A stretch of DNA of 64,000 bases from Bacteroides faecalis (GCF_003865075.1 NZ_BHWB01000001.1:496001-560000), one strand, 5' to 3'; positions 47,468 to 57,490 are shown, counted from the first letter of the stretch. Numbers and translations: made by a program. Notes: generated by a model not told the origin, from the letters alone.

Positions 47468-48733
47468 ATGAGAATACTGATTATCAATACTTCCGAACGA
47501 ATAGGTGGGGCTGCTGTCGCTGCCAGTCGGTTAATGGAGTCGTTAAAAAACAACGGTATTAAAGCAAAAATGCTAGTACGTGACAAACAAACCGATCAAA
47601 TCAGTGTTGTCGGTTTAAGGCGTAATTGGCTGCATGTATGGAAGTTTATTTGGGAACGCATCGTTATTTGGAAAGCCAATTGTTTTAAAAAGAACAATCT
47701 ATTTGCCGTAGATATTGCTAATACCGGAACAGACATTACTTCTCTCCCTGAATTTCAGCAAGCGGATGTTATCCATTTACATTGGATTAACCAAGGAATG
47801 TTGTCACTTAAGAATATTCATGAGATACTGAAATCCGGCAAGCCGATAGTCTGGACTATGCACGACATGTGGCCTTGTACAGGTATTTGCCATCATTCGC
47901 GCGAGTGTACGAACTATGAAACAGAGTGTCATCATTGCCCCTTTATCTGTGGAGGAAGAAGAAAAAAGGATTTATCCACCCGTACTTTCCGAAAAAAGAA
48001 AGAAATATATAATACGGCTCCTATCACTTTTGTAGCTTGTAGCAGATGGCTTGAAAAGAGAGCTAAAACCAGCGCATTATTATCCGGTCAAACTGTTACA
48101 TCTATTCCAAATCCTATTAATATTAATCTGTTCAAGCCTCGGAATATGCAGGAAGCTCGTAACAAATGCCGACTCCCTCAAGACCATAAATTAATGTTAT
48201 TTGGTTCTGTGAAGATCACAGATAAACGAAAAGGGATTGACTATCTGATTGAATCGTGCAGAATATTGGTAGAGAAACATCCGGAATGGAAAGAATCGTT
48301 GGGAGTAGTAGTATTTGGTAACCAGTCACAAGAGCTACAAAGTCTACTTCCTTTTCGTGTCTACCCACTCCCTTTCATTAAAAATGAGCATGAGCTAGTT
48401 GATATATACAATGCAGTAGACATTTTCGTTACTCCTTCTCTTGAAGAAAATCTTCCAAATATGATTATGGAAGCAATGGCATGCGGGGTACCTTGTGTCG
48501 GATTCAATATCGGTGGTATTCCTGAAATGATTGACCATCTGCACAACGGTTATTTAGCACAATATAAGTCTTCGGAAGATTTTGCTAACGGCATTCAATG
48601 GATACTGACTGAACCGGAATATGATGAACTCTCTGAACAGGCCTGTCGGAAAGCTGTAGCTAACTATTCTGAAAGTACTATAGCTAAAAAATACACAGAT
48701 ATCTATAACAAAATAACAGGAAAGTATGCATAA
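47468..48733 (+). CDS. Family 4 glycosyltransferase (GT-B)
   Basis: 421 residues. The N-terminal domain includes INTSERIGGAAVAASRLMES and VWTMHDMWPCTGICHH, and the C-terminal Rossmann domain carries KRKGIDYLIESC, FVTPSLEENLPNMIMEAMA and GVPCVGFNIGGIPEMI, the retaining GT4 donor-binding motif. A cysteine/histidine-rich region (about 137-163) is seen in many Bacteroidetes members of this type. It should add a sugar with retained anomeric configuration. It overlaps the next gene by 8 bp, so the two are translationally coupled. Confidence 0.9.
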   Translation: MRILIINTSERIGGAAVAASRLMESLKNNGIKAKMLVRDKQTDQISVVGLRRNWLHVWKFIWERIVIWKANCFKKNNLFAVDIANTGTDITSLPEFQQADVIHLHWINQGMLSLKNIHEILKSGKPIVWTMHDMWPCTGICHHSRECTNYETECHHCPFICGGRRKKDLSTRTFRKKKEIYNTAPITFVACSRWLEKRAKTSALLSGQTVTSIPNPININLFKPRNMQEARNKCRLPQDHKLMLFGSVKITDKRKGIDYLIESCRILVEKHPEWKESLGVVVFGNQSQELQSLLPFRVYPLPFIKNEHELVDIYNAVDIFVTPSLEENLPNMIMEAMACGVPCVGFNIGGIPEMIDHLHNGYLAQYKSSEDFANGIQWILTEPEYDELSEQACRKAVANYSESTIAKKYTDIYNKITGKYA

Positions 48734-49484
48734 TGGTCATCCAACGCCTAAATTCTCGATTATTACTGTAACTTATAACGCCGAGAAAGTATTGGAAGAT
48801 ACCATTCAGAGTGTTATCTCACAAACTTACCATCATGTGGAATATATCATTGTGGACGGAGCTTCTAAAGATGCAACTTTATCTATTATTGATAAATACC
48901 GTTCACAAATACATTCTGTTATTAGTGAACCGGACAAAGGATTGTATGATGCTATGAACAAGGGGATGTCACTTGCCACGGGAGATTATCTTTGTTTCCT
49001 TAATGCCGGAGATTGTTTCCATGAAGATGATACCTTGCAGCAAATAGTACATACAATTAATGGAAACGAACTTCCAGATATCTTGTACGGTGAAACAGCA
49101 ATTGTAAATATCGACGGACATTTCTTGCATATGCGCCGGTTATCGACTCCTGAGAAGCTGAACTGGAGAAGTTTCAAACAAGGTATGTTGGTTTGTCATC
49201 AGGCTTTTTTTGCTAAGCGCACATTAGTCGAACCATATGATCTAAAATATCGCTATTCTGCTGACTTCGATTGGTGCATACGTGCCATGAAGAAAGCATA
49301 TAACTCACTCAATACTCATCTGACCATTATCGATTATTTGGAGGAGGGGCTTACGACTCAGAATCATAAAGCTTCTTTAAAAGAGCGTTTTCGTATTATG
49401 GCAAAGCATTATGGCTTATTTAGCACTGTGATGTATCATGCTTGGTTTGTGATAAGACTGATTATACATCGTAATAAGGTATAA
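48726..49484 (+). CDS. Family 2 glycosyltransferase (GT-A)
   Basis: 252 residues. FSIITVTYNAEKVLEDTIQS, IIVDGASKDATLSI and DKGLYDAMNKGMSLATGDYL are the GT2 nucleotide-sugar signature. YSADFDWCIRAMKKA contains the acceptor-side ED/DFDW element. The C-terminus (about 225-245) is hydrophobic and basic, consistent with membrane contact. It is the last gene of the metG-glycan operon, followed by the terminator at 49546-49584. Confidence 0.9.
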   Translation: MHNGHPTPKFSIITVTYNAEKVLEDTIQSVISQTYHHVEYIIVDGASKDATLSIIDKYRSQIHSVISEPDKGLYDAMNKGMSLATGDYLCFLNAGDCFHEDDTLQQIVHTINGNELPDILYGETAIVNIDGHFLHMRRLSTPEKLNWRSFKQGMLVCHQAFFAKRTLVEPYDLKYRYSADFDWCIRAMKKAYNSLNTHLTIIDYLEEGLTTQNHKASLKERFRIMAKHYGLFSTVMYHAWFVIRLIIHRNKV

Positions 49485-49545
49485 TCTTCTTTATTTATTT
49501 GTTTCTTCTTCGCATTATCGTTCATTGAGTATTTGGATAAAAATC

Positions 49546-49584
49546 AGAGGATGCCCACAGAAAATCGAGAGCATCCTCTTTTTG
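49546..49584. terminator. Intrinsic terminator between the glycan operon and cassette copy 4
   Basis: AGAGGATGC (49546-49554) pairs with GCATCCTCT (49571-49579), followed by TTTTTG on the plus strand. Copy 4 converges from the other side and may use it too. Confidence 0.85.
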
Positions 49585-49620
49585 TTTATACATGAAACTG
49601 CACTAATGTACAAAAATAAA

Positions 49621-50631
49621 CTACCATTCAATAGCCTGATCCTCGTCTGGTATCAGTGTATTAATTGAGCGTTGCATCGTCATACTACCAACGACACGAT
49701 AAGCTAATGGATTAAATTGGTCTGAGGTGACATCTGTATAATAATAATTTAAATACATCACTGTAGTATGTAATTCTATATATGGTTTTGTTGGATGCGG
49801 TTCCACGCTTCTTCTGTATGTACAATTACCAAACGAACTAATCTGTGCTTCGTTAGCATCATCACCCGCTTTAACAGTCAGTGGACCGGTGATTACACCA
49901 TCCTCATCCTTTGTACCTTCACCAAATTCAACAACCACTTTATATTTGTCGCGATGTTCATCTTCTTCCCACCAAGTTCCGGCATAGAAGAAAACTGATT
50001 TATCGTCTACTACACGAACAGTTCGAGTACTTGTTGTTGCAGGGTCATTATTGCTTTCTCCCAAATATACATTCATACCTGATGAAGAGTATGTGCCCGA
50101 ATAATCATTAAAAAGATGAATATTCAACAGTGCCTTATAATATCCTTTACGAACATTTTGTGCATATGAAGGATCTTTGTCGATCATCAGCGGAAGTACC
50201 CATTTCTCATTCAAATCCAATCCTTCTAAATGAAAATCGATATCATAAGTCTGAACATTCTTTCCAGCTGGAATATGACAAATATTTTCTGTCGGGAACG
50301 AATAAAAGCGTTCGGGTAATTGTTTGTACCACAAGTCTCTACGATCCAGATATTTTTCCTGATTTAAACGATCAAGCGTATCATTATCTACACTGATTTT
50401 CACATCAATATCCCGTTCATTATCTTGAGAGCCACTAACAATTACTGGTAGTTGAAATGCACCGCTGCCATCAGGCTGATAGCGTATGTAAATATCATGC
50501 ACCCCGTTACTTCCTATCGGTGCTTTGAACGAGATCATTTCACGATATAGCTCTTCATTCCATTCATCGTTGCATGAATTAAATAAAGTACATGCACATA
50601 GCATGACTCCTAAAATATATACTTTTTTCAT
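49621..50631 (-). CDS. DUF4973-type surface lipoprotein, copy 4
   Basis: 336 residues. The lipobox is NSC, with FNSCNDEWNEEL around the Cys. Layout as in the other copies (DUF1735-like, then DUF4973 with DKSVFFYAGTWWEEDEHRDK). It ends LIPDEDQAIEW, the only copy to vary there. Last gene of an intact cassette, 27 bp after susD. Confidence 0.8.
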   Translation of the reverse strand: MKKVYILGVMLCACTLFNSCNDEWNEELYREMISFKAPIGSNGVHDIYIRYQPDGSGAFQLPVIVSGSQDNERDIDVKISVDNDTLDRLNQEKYLDRRDLWYKQLPERFYSFPTENICHIPAGKNVQTYDIDFHLEGLDLNEKWVLPLMIDKDPSYAQNVRKGYYKALLNIHLFNDYSGTYSSSGMNVYLGESNNDPATTSTRTVRVVDDKSVFFYAGTWWEEDEHRDKYKVVVEFGEGTKDEDGVITGPLTVKAGDDANEAQISSFGNCTYRRSVEPHPTKPYIELHTTVMYLNYYYTDVTSDQFNPLAYRVVGSMTMQRSINTLIPDEDQAIEW

Positions 50632-50658
50632 ATTACTTCATTATTTATGTTATATCGC

Positions 50659-52704
50659 TTAATCATAATCCTGCCATCCCGGAGCTTGGGTCATATTCTT
50701 ATTCCGTTTCAGCTCATCATAATTCATGGGCCAGAAGTATTGCTTCCGAGAGAAAGCGGTCTGGACTCCAGCCACCCGAACTGGTGTATAGAACGCTTCA
50801 GCATGTGTCTTATCCATCATCACATTGCAACCGTAAATTTGTCCTCCTTCATGTTCCGGTGCAATCTTCCAACGGCGTACATCATAGTAACGTTGGCTTT
50901 CTGCAAAGAACTCGATCTGACGCTCATGCACGATCTTATCAAAGAATGCGTTTCTATCGCCATATACATCATTATCATAATCAGGCACTCCGGCACGCAT
51001 ACGGACAGGCTTCACACCACGGCGCATCTGTTCCACATCACGACTAATGGTATATGTTGTACTTTCATCCCAAGAAGGAATTTCATAGGTAGTTGTCAAA
51101 TTGTTCAACGCTTCCGCATAAGAAAGCAGGATATCTGCATAACGGAGAGCAGGTTCCACTTTCTCAACAATCGATCCACCGTATGACGCACAGTCAGATG
51201 GATGAACATACTTCTTTATGCCAATACCGGTGACTAGCCAACGCTCTGTTCCATTAGAACGCCCGTCTGTGTCACCACGATAGTACCATACTTGCTTATT
51301 TATAATCTTCTCAGATCCGGTTCCTGTAGCGCTTGTACAATTCCATCTTGCTCCGTTATAACCAACAGATGCATAAAAACGAGGTTCACGATTAGCATAT
51401 CCCATCCAAATTCCCTCTTCCAAATTATCATATGGATGAAGGTCTTTGTTATTTTTATCAGTAAAACCTGTCAGTCCGGTTGTACGGTCGTATGGTTTCC
51501 CATCTGCCATATCATAAGCATCACATTGCTTCATTGTCATTGAGTGAATATTCCATCCACCAATAGATGACGGCATCTGATGCTTAGCCATATCTGCTAC
51601 ATCACACCAATCTACCAAATAATCATGGTCGGCTCCACCGTCATTTACAACACGACTAAATATTATTTCCGGGTTATTATATAAAAAGACCTCTCCGTTA
51701 AACAATGAACGATAGGAGTCGAATGGATCAATATCTGACCATCCTTCAGGGAAAGGCTTATCTGAAAACTTTTCATTATACGGAGGTTCAATAGTCTTCG
51801 GATAAGAATAATCACCTGCAACTGCAGTTTCCCGTTTCTTAATCGTAAAAAGTTTATACCAATCACCTTCTATCACATCTCTAGCCGCTGCTGCTGCTTT
51901 TGCCCATTTAGATTCATCATATTCTTGTGGAATCAAAATACGCCCACTCTTATCTGTGAAATCAGCCATTTCAGTATTACCATTAGCTAATGGACTAGCT
52001 CCATAAAGATACACTTTAGCACGTACTGCCAAAGCAGCCCCACGAGTAGGACGCGCAAGATTCAGATTATCTCGTTTCTCTGGCAACTCTTTAGCAGCCT
52101 GCTTCATTTCTTCCGCAATGAACTCCACACATTCATCATATGTATTACGCGGGTAACTTAATTCATCGTAAGATTTAGTGTAATCAACCCCTTCAGTTGG
52201 TAATAAAGGAATTGGACCATATCTTCTTAACAACATCCAGTAGAAATAAGCGCGCAAAAAACGTGCCTGCCCTTTTACATCAAGAATCTCTTCCGGAGTA
52301 AAGTCTTGATTAGCGTCTACTTTATTGATCAAAACTGTAGCTTGATAGATAGCAGCATACGACCATTTCCAAGCATTTTGATAGTAACCGCTATATGAAT
52401 AACCATACCCGATTTCTCCCAGTTTATAAGCTTTATAACGGCCGTACGTCTCACTGAACACTTGGTCGTCCGCAAAATTCTGGGGACAGAAACGAGAATG
52501 TCCAACTTCTACATTATCACCTTGCAATCGGCAATAGCAATAAGCTAACCACTGTAATGTATATGTATCGTCAGCGAATATTTTATCTTCCGATTGTGTG
52601 TCTCTAAAATGTTTTTCCACATTTAAATAATCGGAACAAGAAGTGAAGAACAGTCCACAAGTAACAACTGCTACTCCTAATAATAAGTATATTTTTCTCT
52701 TCAT
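50659..52704 (-). CDS. RagB/SusD family outer-membrane lipoprotein, copy 4
   Basis: 681 residues; lipobox FTSC followed by SDYLNVEKHF, VKGQARFLRAYFYWMLLRRY and HERQIEFFAESQRYYDVRRW. The N-terminal start resembles copy 2 (MKRKIYLLLGV, SDYLNVEKHF) while the C-terminal third resembles copy 3, giving a mosaic appearance. It lies 11 bp after susC. Confidence 0.95.
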   Translation of the reverse strand: MKRKIYLLLGVAVVTCGLFFTSCSDYLNVEKHFRDTQSEDKIFADDTYTLQWLAYCYCRLQGDNVEVGHSRFCPQNFADDQVFSETYGRYKAYKLGEIGYGYSYSGYYQNAWKWSYAAIYQATVLINKVDANQDFTPEEILDVKGQARFLRAYFYWMLLRRYGPIPLLPTEGVDYTKSYDELSYPRNTYDECVEFIAEEMKQAAKELPEKRDNLNLARPTRGAALAVRAKVYLYGASPLANGNTEMADFTDKSGRILIPQEYDESKWAKAAAAARDVIEGDWYKLFTIKKRETAVAGDYSYPKTIEPPYNEKFSDKPFPEGWSDIDPFDSYRSLFNGEVFLYNNPEIIFSRVVNDGGADHDYLVDWCDVADMAKHQMPSSIGGWNIHSMTMKQCDAYDMADGKPYDRTTGLTGFTDKNNKDLHPYDNLEEGIWMGYANREPRFYASVGYNGARWNCTSATGTGSEKIINKQVWYYRGDTDGRSNGTERWLVTGIGIKKYVHPSDCASYGGSIVEKVEPALRYADILLSYAEALNNLTTTYEIPSWDESTTYTISRDVEQMRRGVKPVRMRAGVPDYDNDVYGDRNAFFDKIVHERQIEFFAESQRYYDVRRWKIAPEHEGGQIYGCNVMMDKTHAEAFYTPVRVAGVQTAFSRKQYFWPMNYDELKRNKNMTQAPGWQDYD

Positions 52705-52715
52705 AGTATTCTATT

Positions 52716-55700
52716 TTATAAATTAACAGTTAATCCTATTGTATAGGTTCTAGATAAAGGATATTTCTCTCCTGTTCCGCTTCCCATTTCAGGATCCCAC
52801 AGTTTGAAACTGGAGAATGTCAGTAAATTAGTTCCCATAAGATAGATTCGTACTTTATTTAGATATAAACTTCTTGTCCATTGTGTAGGTAATGTATAAC
52901 CTAATTCCAAATTCTTCAGACGGAGATAAGAACCGTCACGCATCCAATAAGTAGAAGTACGGTAATTGTTACTATTTCCTCCAAAAGTAAGACGAGGATA
53001 TTTTGCATTAGGATCTTCGTTAGTACCTAATGACCAATAATTACCTACTACATCGGTTAGGATATTACCCCAATATTGTTGGCTAAGAGGATAAGCCACT
53101 GATCCATAAAGTGCAAAAGAGGACTTTCCTGCTCCTTGGAAATGTAAATTGAAATCAAATCCTTTCCATTGAGCCGACAAACCGAAACCATAAATCAGGT
53201 TGGGTCTGGTTGTAGCTCCAATAGGCACCTCATCGTTACTGTCAATCACTCCATCACCATTTACATCCTTATATTTAATATCACCCGGAGCTACATCTCC
53301 AAATGTTTGCTTTGGGCTATTGCGGATATCATCATAGTCTACAAATAATCCTTCTGCGATTAGTCCTCTCAACTGATCTACACGAAAACCTTGGTTTCTT
53401 TTGTAATCAAAATGACTATAAGCTTCATCATATTCTTTGATCTCATTCTTACTATAAGTCATATTTGCACGGAAAGTCAAAGCAACATCTCCTATCTTTT
53501 GATTATAAGCAACATTTCCATCAAAACCTCTTGATAAAACAGATCCTACATTAGCATATGGAGAATACTCCAACAATCCAGTACTATAGGGTAAAAAAGT
53601 ACGTTTCATGTAAATCCCATCACGTTGTTCATGGAAGTAATCTACAGTACCACTAAACTTATCATTGAATAGAGAGAAATCAACTCCTACGTCATGTTTC
53701 TTTGCAACTTCCCAAGTAATGCCGGTTGAGGCGAAGTTACTGTACGTCAATCCTTGATAGAAGGCTCCAGTAGAACTATTAGTACCTATATCTCCATAAT
53801 AATAGCCATATTTATCTTCTGTTTTATAGGTTGACAAATAAGGGAAACGTGATGATAAATAGTCATTACCTACCTTACCATATGAATAACGGAGTTTGAA
53901 CATATTCATCCACTTGAGGTTATTTTTAATAATAGGTTCTTCCGCAATATTCCATGCCACAGAATAAGCCGGGAAGAAACCGAATTGGTGTCCTGTAGCA
54001 AAGTTTTCTGAGCCATTGTAACCAAAGTTAAAATCGAAGAAATAACGATATTTCCATCCGTAAGTAAAACGCCCAGCCAATCCCTGATGACGACGCTCGA
54101 TAGCTTGAATTGCGTTTTTTTCAAAGTTTTCAGATGTATTTACTGTCTTATCTTGTGAATATTTCATAACTCCACCTACTATATGGTCACCAAAAGTACG
54201 GTTGTAATGTAATTCAGCTTCCAAATATTCCTTTCGGTCACCGGTTGCATGTGGATTAACTACCATCAACTGTTCAGATACTACCTTATCATATTCTAAC
54301 TTTCCTTCAGCATTTCGTTTATTTTGTGCCTTCCACATATCAGGCCATTTAATATGTGAGTTAGTGTTATAGGTATTAGTATCATATCCGAATCGTCCGT
54401 AAAATTTCAATCCTTCAGTGATAAACTTTAAGTCTTGTTCTAAATTAACAGTAGTTTGAATTTTATTATTCCACTTTTCTGCATATCCCATTTGGGTAAC
54501 CAAGAACCATGGGTTTATCTGGTTACCTGTTCCCTGTGCAGCCCACTTCCCATCTTTATATTTCACCGGAGTAGCAATAGGATTGTATGAGAGCGCAGAA
54601 ATCCAAATTTGACTGGCTGATCCTCCCGGCTGGTTCTGTTTGTCCAAAGAACCGGATACACCAACTTTCAACAAGGTCGTTTTTGTCAGATTCAAATCAA
54701 TATTCATACGATAGTTCCAACGGCGATAGTTCGCATTGGTATTATATTCTTTCAATCCTTCATCTGTTTTATACATACCGCCTTCGTCTACGTAACTCGC
54801 AGAAACGAAATAACGTGCAGTAGTACCACCACCACTCAAATCGACTGTAGCACGATAGATAGGAGCACCTTTCTTAAGAATCAGATTCATCCAATCTACA
54901 TTCGGGAATAATTCCGGATCAAGTCCGTTACGAAAAAGTTCTACGTCTTCAGCTGAATAAGGAGCAGGTTTGCTACGTGTAGTAAAAGCCTCATTTACCA
55001 TATTAACATAAGTAACACCATCTACAAATTCCGGGGTCTTGGTACGTGTACTATAAGATGTTTCAACCTTTACGTTTACCTTTGTCTTACCCTCTTTTCC
55101 TCGTTTGGTAGTGATTAATACAACTCCATTCGCACCTCGAGAACCATAAATAGCTGTTGCAGAAGCATCTTTCAATACAGAAAATGTTTCAATGTCTTCT
55201 ACATTCACTTCGTTCAAGTCACGTTCGAACCCGTCTACTAAAACCAAGGCACTAGATCCTGCTCCAAAAGTGGAAATACCACGGATCCAGAATTCGGAGA
55301 TATTATCACCCGGCTGGCCGGAAGTCTGGCGCGCTAAGATGCCTGGTACATTTCCAGCCAAAGCATTTGTGATGCTAGAGGAAGGCGTCCTCAATTGAGA
55401 CACATCTACTGTAGTTACTGCACCGGTTACAGTAATCTTTTTCTGTGCACCCGTACCTGTAACAGTAACTTCATCCAATACATTATTTTCATCCTCTTTC
55501 ATGACAACGTCAATCACTCTCTTATCTTTTACCAATACTTCTTTTGATTGGAATCCTACATAAGAAAAAATTAATGTGGAATAATCCGGTACTTTTATTT
55601 TATATTTACCATTAATATCAGTCATCACACCAAATCCAGGCATGTTTTTCACAGTAATGTTTACACCTATAAGAGGCTCTTTGTTTACATCAGTAACGAT

Positions 55701-55787
55701 TCCTGTTACTTCTATTTGTTGTTCCTGTGCATAGGAAGCGCTGATACATCCTATCACCAACAAAAACAGTAAGAATATTTTTTTCAT
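52716..55787 (-). CDS. SusC/RagA family TonB-dependent transporter, copy 4
   Basis: 1023 residues and intact: signal peptide, carboxypeptidase-D-like domain (IEVTGIVTDVNKEPLIGVNI), VLDEVTVTGTG, plug with NALAGNVPGILARQTSGQPG and WIRGISTFG, and a barrel ending YTIGLTVNL. It has no STN domain. It is the closest relative of the frameshifted copy 3 and serves as the reference that locates the deletion there. Confidence 0.95.
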   Translation of the reverse strand: MKKIFLLFLLVIGCISASYAQEQQIEVTGIVTDVNKEPLIGVNITVKNMPGFGVMTDINGKYKIKVPDYSTLIFSYVGFQSKEVLVKDKRVIDVVMKEDENNVLDEVTVTGTGAQKKITVTGAVTTVDVSQLRTPSSSITNALAGNVPGILARQTSGQPGDNISEFWIRGISTFGAGSSALVLVDGFERDLNEVNVEDIETFSVLKDASATAIYGSRGANGVVLITTKRGKEGKTKVNVKVETSYSTRTKTPEFVDGVTYVNMVNEAFTTRSKPAPYSAEDVELFRNGLDPELFPNVDWMNLILKKGAPIYRATVDLSGGGTTARYFVSASYVDEGGMYKTDEGLKEYNTNANYRRWNYRMNIDLNLTKTTLLKVGVSGSLDKQNQPGGSASQIWISALSYNPIATPVKYKDGKWAAQGTGNQINPWFLVTQMGYAEKWNNKIQTTVNLEQDLKFITEGLKFYGRFGYDTNTYNTNSHIKWPDMWKAQNKRNAEGKLEYDKVVSEQLMVVNPHATGDRKEYLEAELHYNRTFGDHIVGGVMKYSQDKTVNTSENFEKNAIQAIERRHQGLAGRFTYGWKYRYFFDFNFGYNGSENFATGHQFGFFPAYSVAWNIAEEPIIKNNLKWMNMFKLRYSYGKVGNDYLSSRFPYLSTYKTEDKYGYYYGDIGTNSSTGAFYQGLTYSNFASTGITWEVAKKHDVGVDFSLFNDKFSGTVDYFHEQRDGIYMKRTFLPYSTGLLEYSPYANVGSVLSRGFDGNVAYNQKIGDVALTFRANMTYSKNEIKEYDEAYSHFDYKRNQGFRVDQLRGLIAEGLFVDYDDIRNSPKQTFGDVAPGDIKYKDVNGDGVIDSNDEVPIGATTRPNLIYGFGLSAQWKGFDFNLHFQGAGKSSFALYGSVAYPLSQQYWGNILTDVVGNYWSLGTNEDPNAKYPRLTFGGNSNNYRTSTYWMRDGSYLRLKNLELGYTLPTQWTRSLYLNKVRIYLMGTNLLTFSSFKLWDPEMGSGTGEKYPLSRTYTIGLTVNL

Positions 55788-55816
55788 ATTAAATATGTTT
55801 TTTATAGTATATAGTA

Positions 55817-57253
55817 TTATTCAGTTCTTAGATAACGAACACAGCGATTTCCAGTATCACCGATATAGAATGTTTCTTCCTCTTCATCATACGTTATAGA
55901 TTTCGGACTGTTGAAACGAGCTTCATGCAATGGTTCTCCATCAATATATCCATTGTAAGCATTGTCTGCAGTGTAATTACTACGTCCCGCAACAATGGAA
56001 GCAATACCTTCGGGAGTAATCTTCCAGATACAGTGTCCAAGTTGATCTGCGATATAAAAATCATAAACATCTTCTTTACCTTCCTGCACATACTTGGGGT
56101 TCTTTACAAAGTCACCACACCAAGGTAGTCCAAAACGAGCCAATGAGCCTACTCCTTCTCTTAGGTCTCCCGCAGAGCCACCATAAGAAGATCCTGCAAC
56201 AAGTGTGGGACTTACCAGCGTTTTAGCAACAGGATCATAGTCACTTTTATAAATACCGCCATCATAACGGCTAAATACATAAACAAATTTTCCACTCGGA
56301 TGTACCTTCATTTTTATTTGGCGACCTGCACTTTTGAGAAAATCAAAACAAACAGTTGAGCTCTTATCTATCACTGGAACTCCACTATTACGTACAAGTT
56401 TCATAATAGATCCACCTGTATAAGTGGTAAAGAAAACAGTACCATCCGGCATATATGCTATAGCATAAGTACATGAAGCATAAGAATATGGACGTAACTT
56501 TTGAAAATTCTCTGAGCGTAATAAATAATGGATGTTAGGCATTGAAACATCACCTAGATTACCCTTACCATTATCATCAGCAATCAATAATGTATCACCG
56601 TCTGCCGAGAAAGTAAAAGTTTGCATTTCCGGAGATCGTGAACCTGTATAAATCGTTTTTACCTCCTGTTTTGTTAAATTAATCATACGAATGCCTTCAC
56701 TTCCATCCGTAAAACTAGACGTAAATATTATTTTGTCTCCATTATCTGGTTTGGGATCAAACATCATCCAATCAGATCTTGGAACTCCGGCACCTTCAGA
56801 AAAAGCACCATCTTGGAACGGAGCAGCACCAGTTTCAGAATTATAATTTCTCAATAATGTTCCGACTACTACCTGAGACTTGTAGTCAAAACGCTCTTCA
56901 AATGCATAATCTGCTACAACATTACCGTCTTTGTCGTTAATAACAACTTTAATGTCACCATCGTAAGCACGTGCCGGAAGCATACAATGTATCTTCGAAC
57001 CATCACTTGCGATAACCGGTGTCTTCTGCCCCCCTATCGTCACATGAATTCTGCTTTCGTCCGTACCAAAATTTGAGCCCATGATATACATTCGAGTACG
57101 TACTCCCCCCTCTTTAGGAGTAAAGTCCGTAAATTCCACCGGCTTCGAGGGATCGCACGGCTTGAAATCCCATACGCTAGGATCCTTGAAATCGTCTTTG
57201 CAGCCGACCGCAAACAAACAGCACATAAGTGCTACAATCAAGTGCTTATTCAT
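55817..57253 (-). CDS. IPT/TIG plus NHL-repeat surface lipoprotein, copy 4
   Basis: 478 residues; lipobox AVGC (Cys near 18) followed by KDDFKDP. IPT/TIG domain about 40-130 (FTDFTPKEGGVRTRMYIMG and GSNFG) and NHL-type propeller to the C-terminal GNRCVRYLRTE. It is nearly the same as copy 3 in its first 100 residues. It heads copy 4, with the conserved dyad 222 bp upstream. Confidence 0.88.
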   Translation of the reverse strand: MNKHLIVALMCCLFAVGCKDDFKDPSVWDFKPCDPSKPVEFTDFTPKEGGVRTRMYIMGSNFGTDESRIHVTIGGQKTPVIASDGSKIHCMLPARAYDGDIKVVINDKDGNVVADYAFEERFDYKSQVVVGTLLRNYNSETGAAPFQDGAFSEGAGVPRSDWMMFDPKPDNGDKIIFTSSFTDGSEGIRMINLTKQEVKTIYTGSRSPEMQTFTFSADGDTLLIADDNGKGNLGDVSMPNIHYLLRSENFQKLRPYSYASCTYAIAYMPDGTVFFTTYTGGSIMKLVRNSGVPVIDKSSTVCFDFLKSAGRQIKMKVHPSGKFVYVFSRYDGGIYKSDYDPVAKTLVSPTLVAGSSYGGSAGDLREGVGSLARFGLPWCGDFVKNPKYVQEGKEDVYDFYIADQLGHCIWKITPEGIASIVAGRSNYTADNAYNGYIDGEPLHEARFNSPKSITYDEEEETFYIGDTGNRCVRYLRTE

Positions 57254-57455
57254 AAAATTAAATAATTAAAAAGGTTAATAAAAACATATTTATTACACAA
57301 TATATGCTTACAATTTCACTGTTTCTTAGAAACAATATCAACTATTTAATCCTACTAATTGAATTTCGTTTAAATACATTCAATTCTACTGGTGCGTTTT
57401 ACACATTTGATAACTTCAGACCAGATTCAAAACGATCTACAGTATATCCAGTGTC

Positions 57456-57490
57456 CTTTTTATCCCCAACATGACATAATGCGAATTATG
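57456..57490 (-). promoter_or_regulatory. Conserved dyad plus spacer upstream of copy 4
   Basis: 35 bp identical to the dyad end of the 86-bp block: the CATAATGCGAATTATG dyad (57475-57490) and the adjoining ATCCCCAAC word. The hairpin of copies 2 and 3 is absent. Here the dyad is longest: nine-base arms TGACATAAT and ATTATGTCA (57472-57493) around GCGA. Confidence 0.7.

Noticed and set aside
50647..51186. 179-codon open frame antisense to susD copy 4
   Set aside because: The same antisense openness occurs opposite the other susD copies, as expected from codon bias. It has no start signal and the composition is unlike a protein.
16772..55787. SusC proteins as trans-envelope signalling receptors with ECF sigma factors
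   Set aside because: All start the carboxypeptidase-D-like domain directly after the signal peptide, without an STN domain, and no sigma/anti-sigma pair is present.
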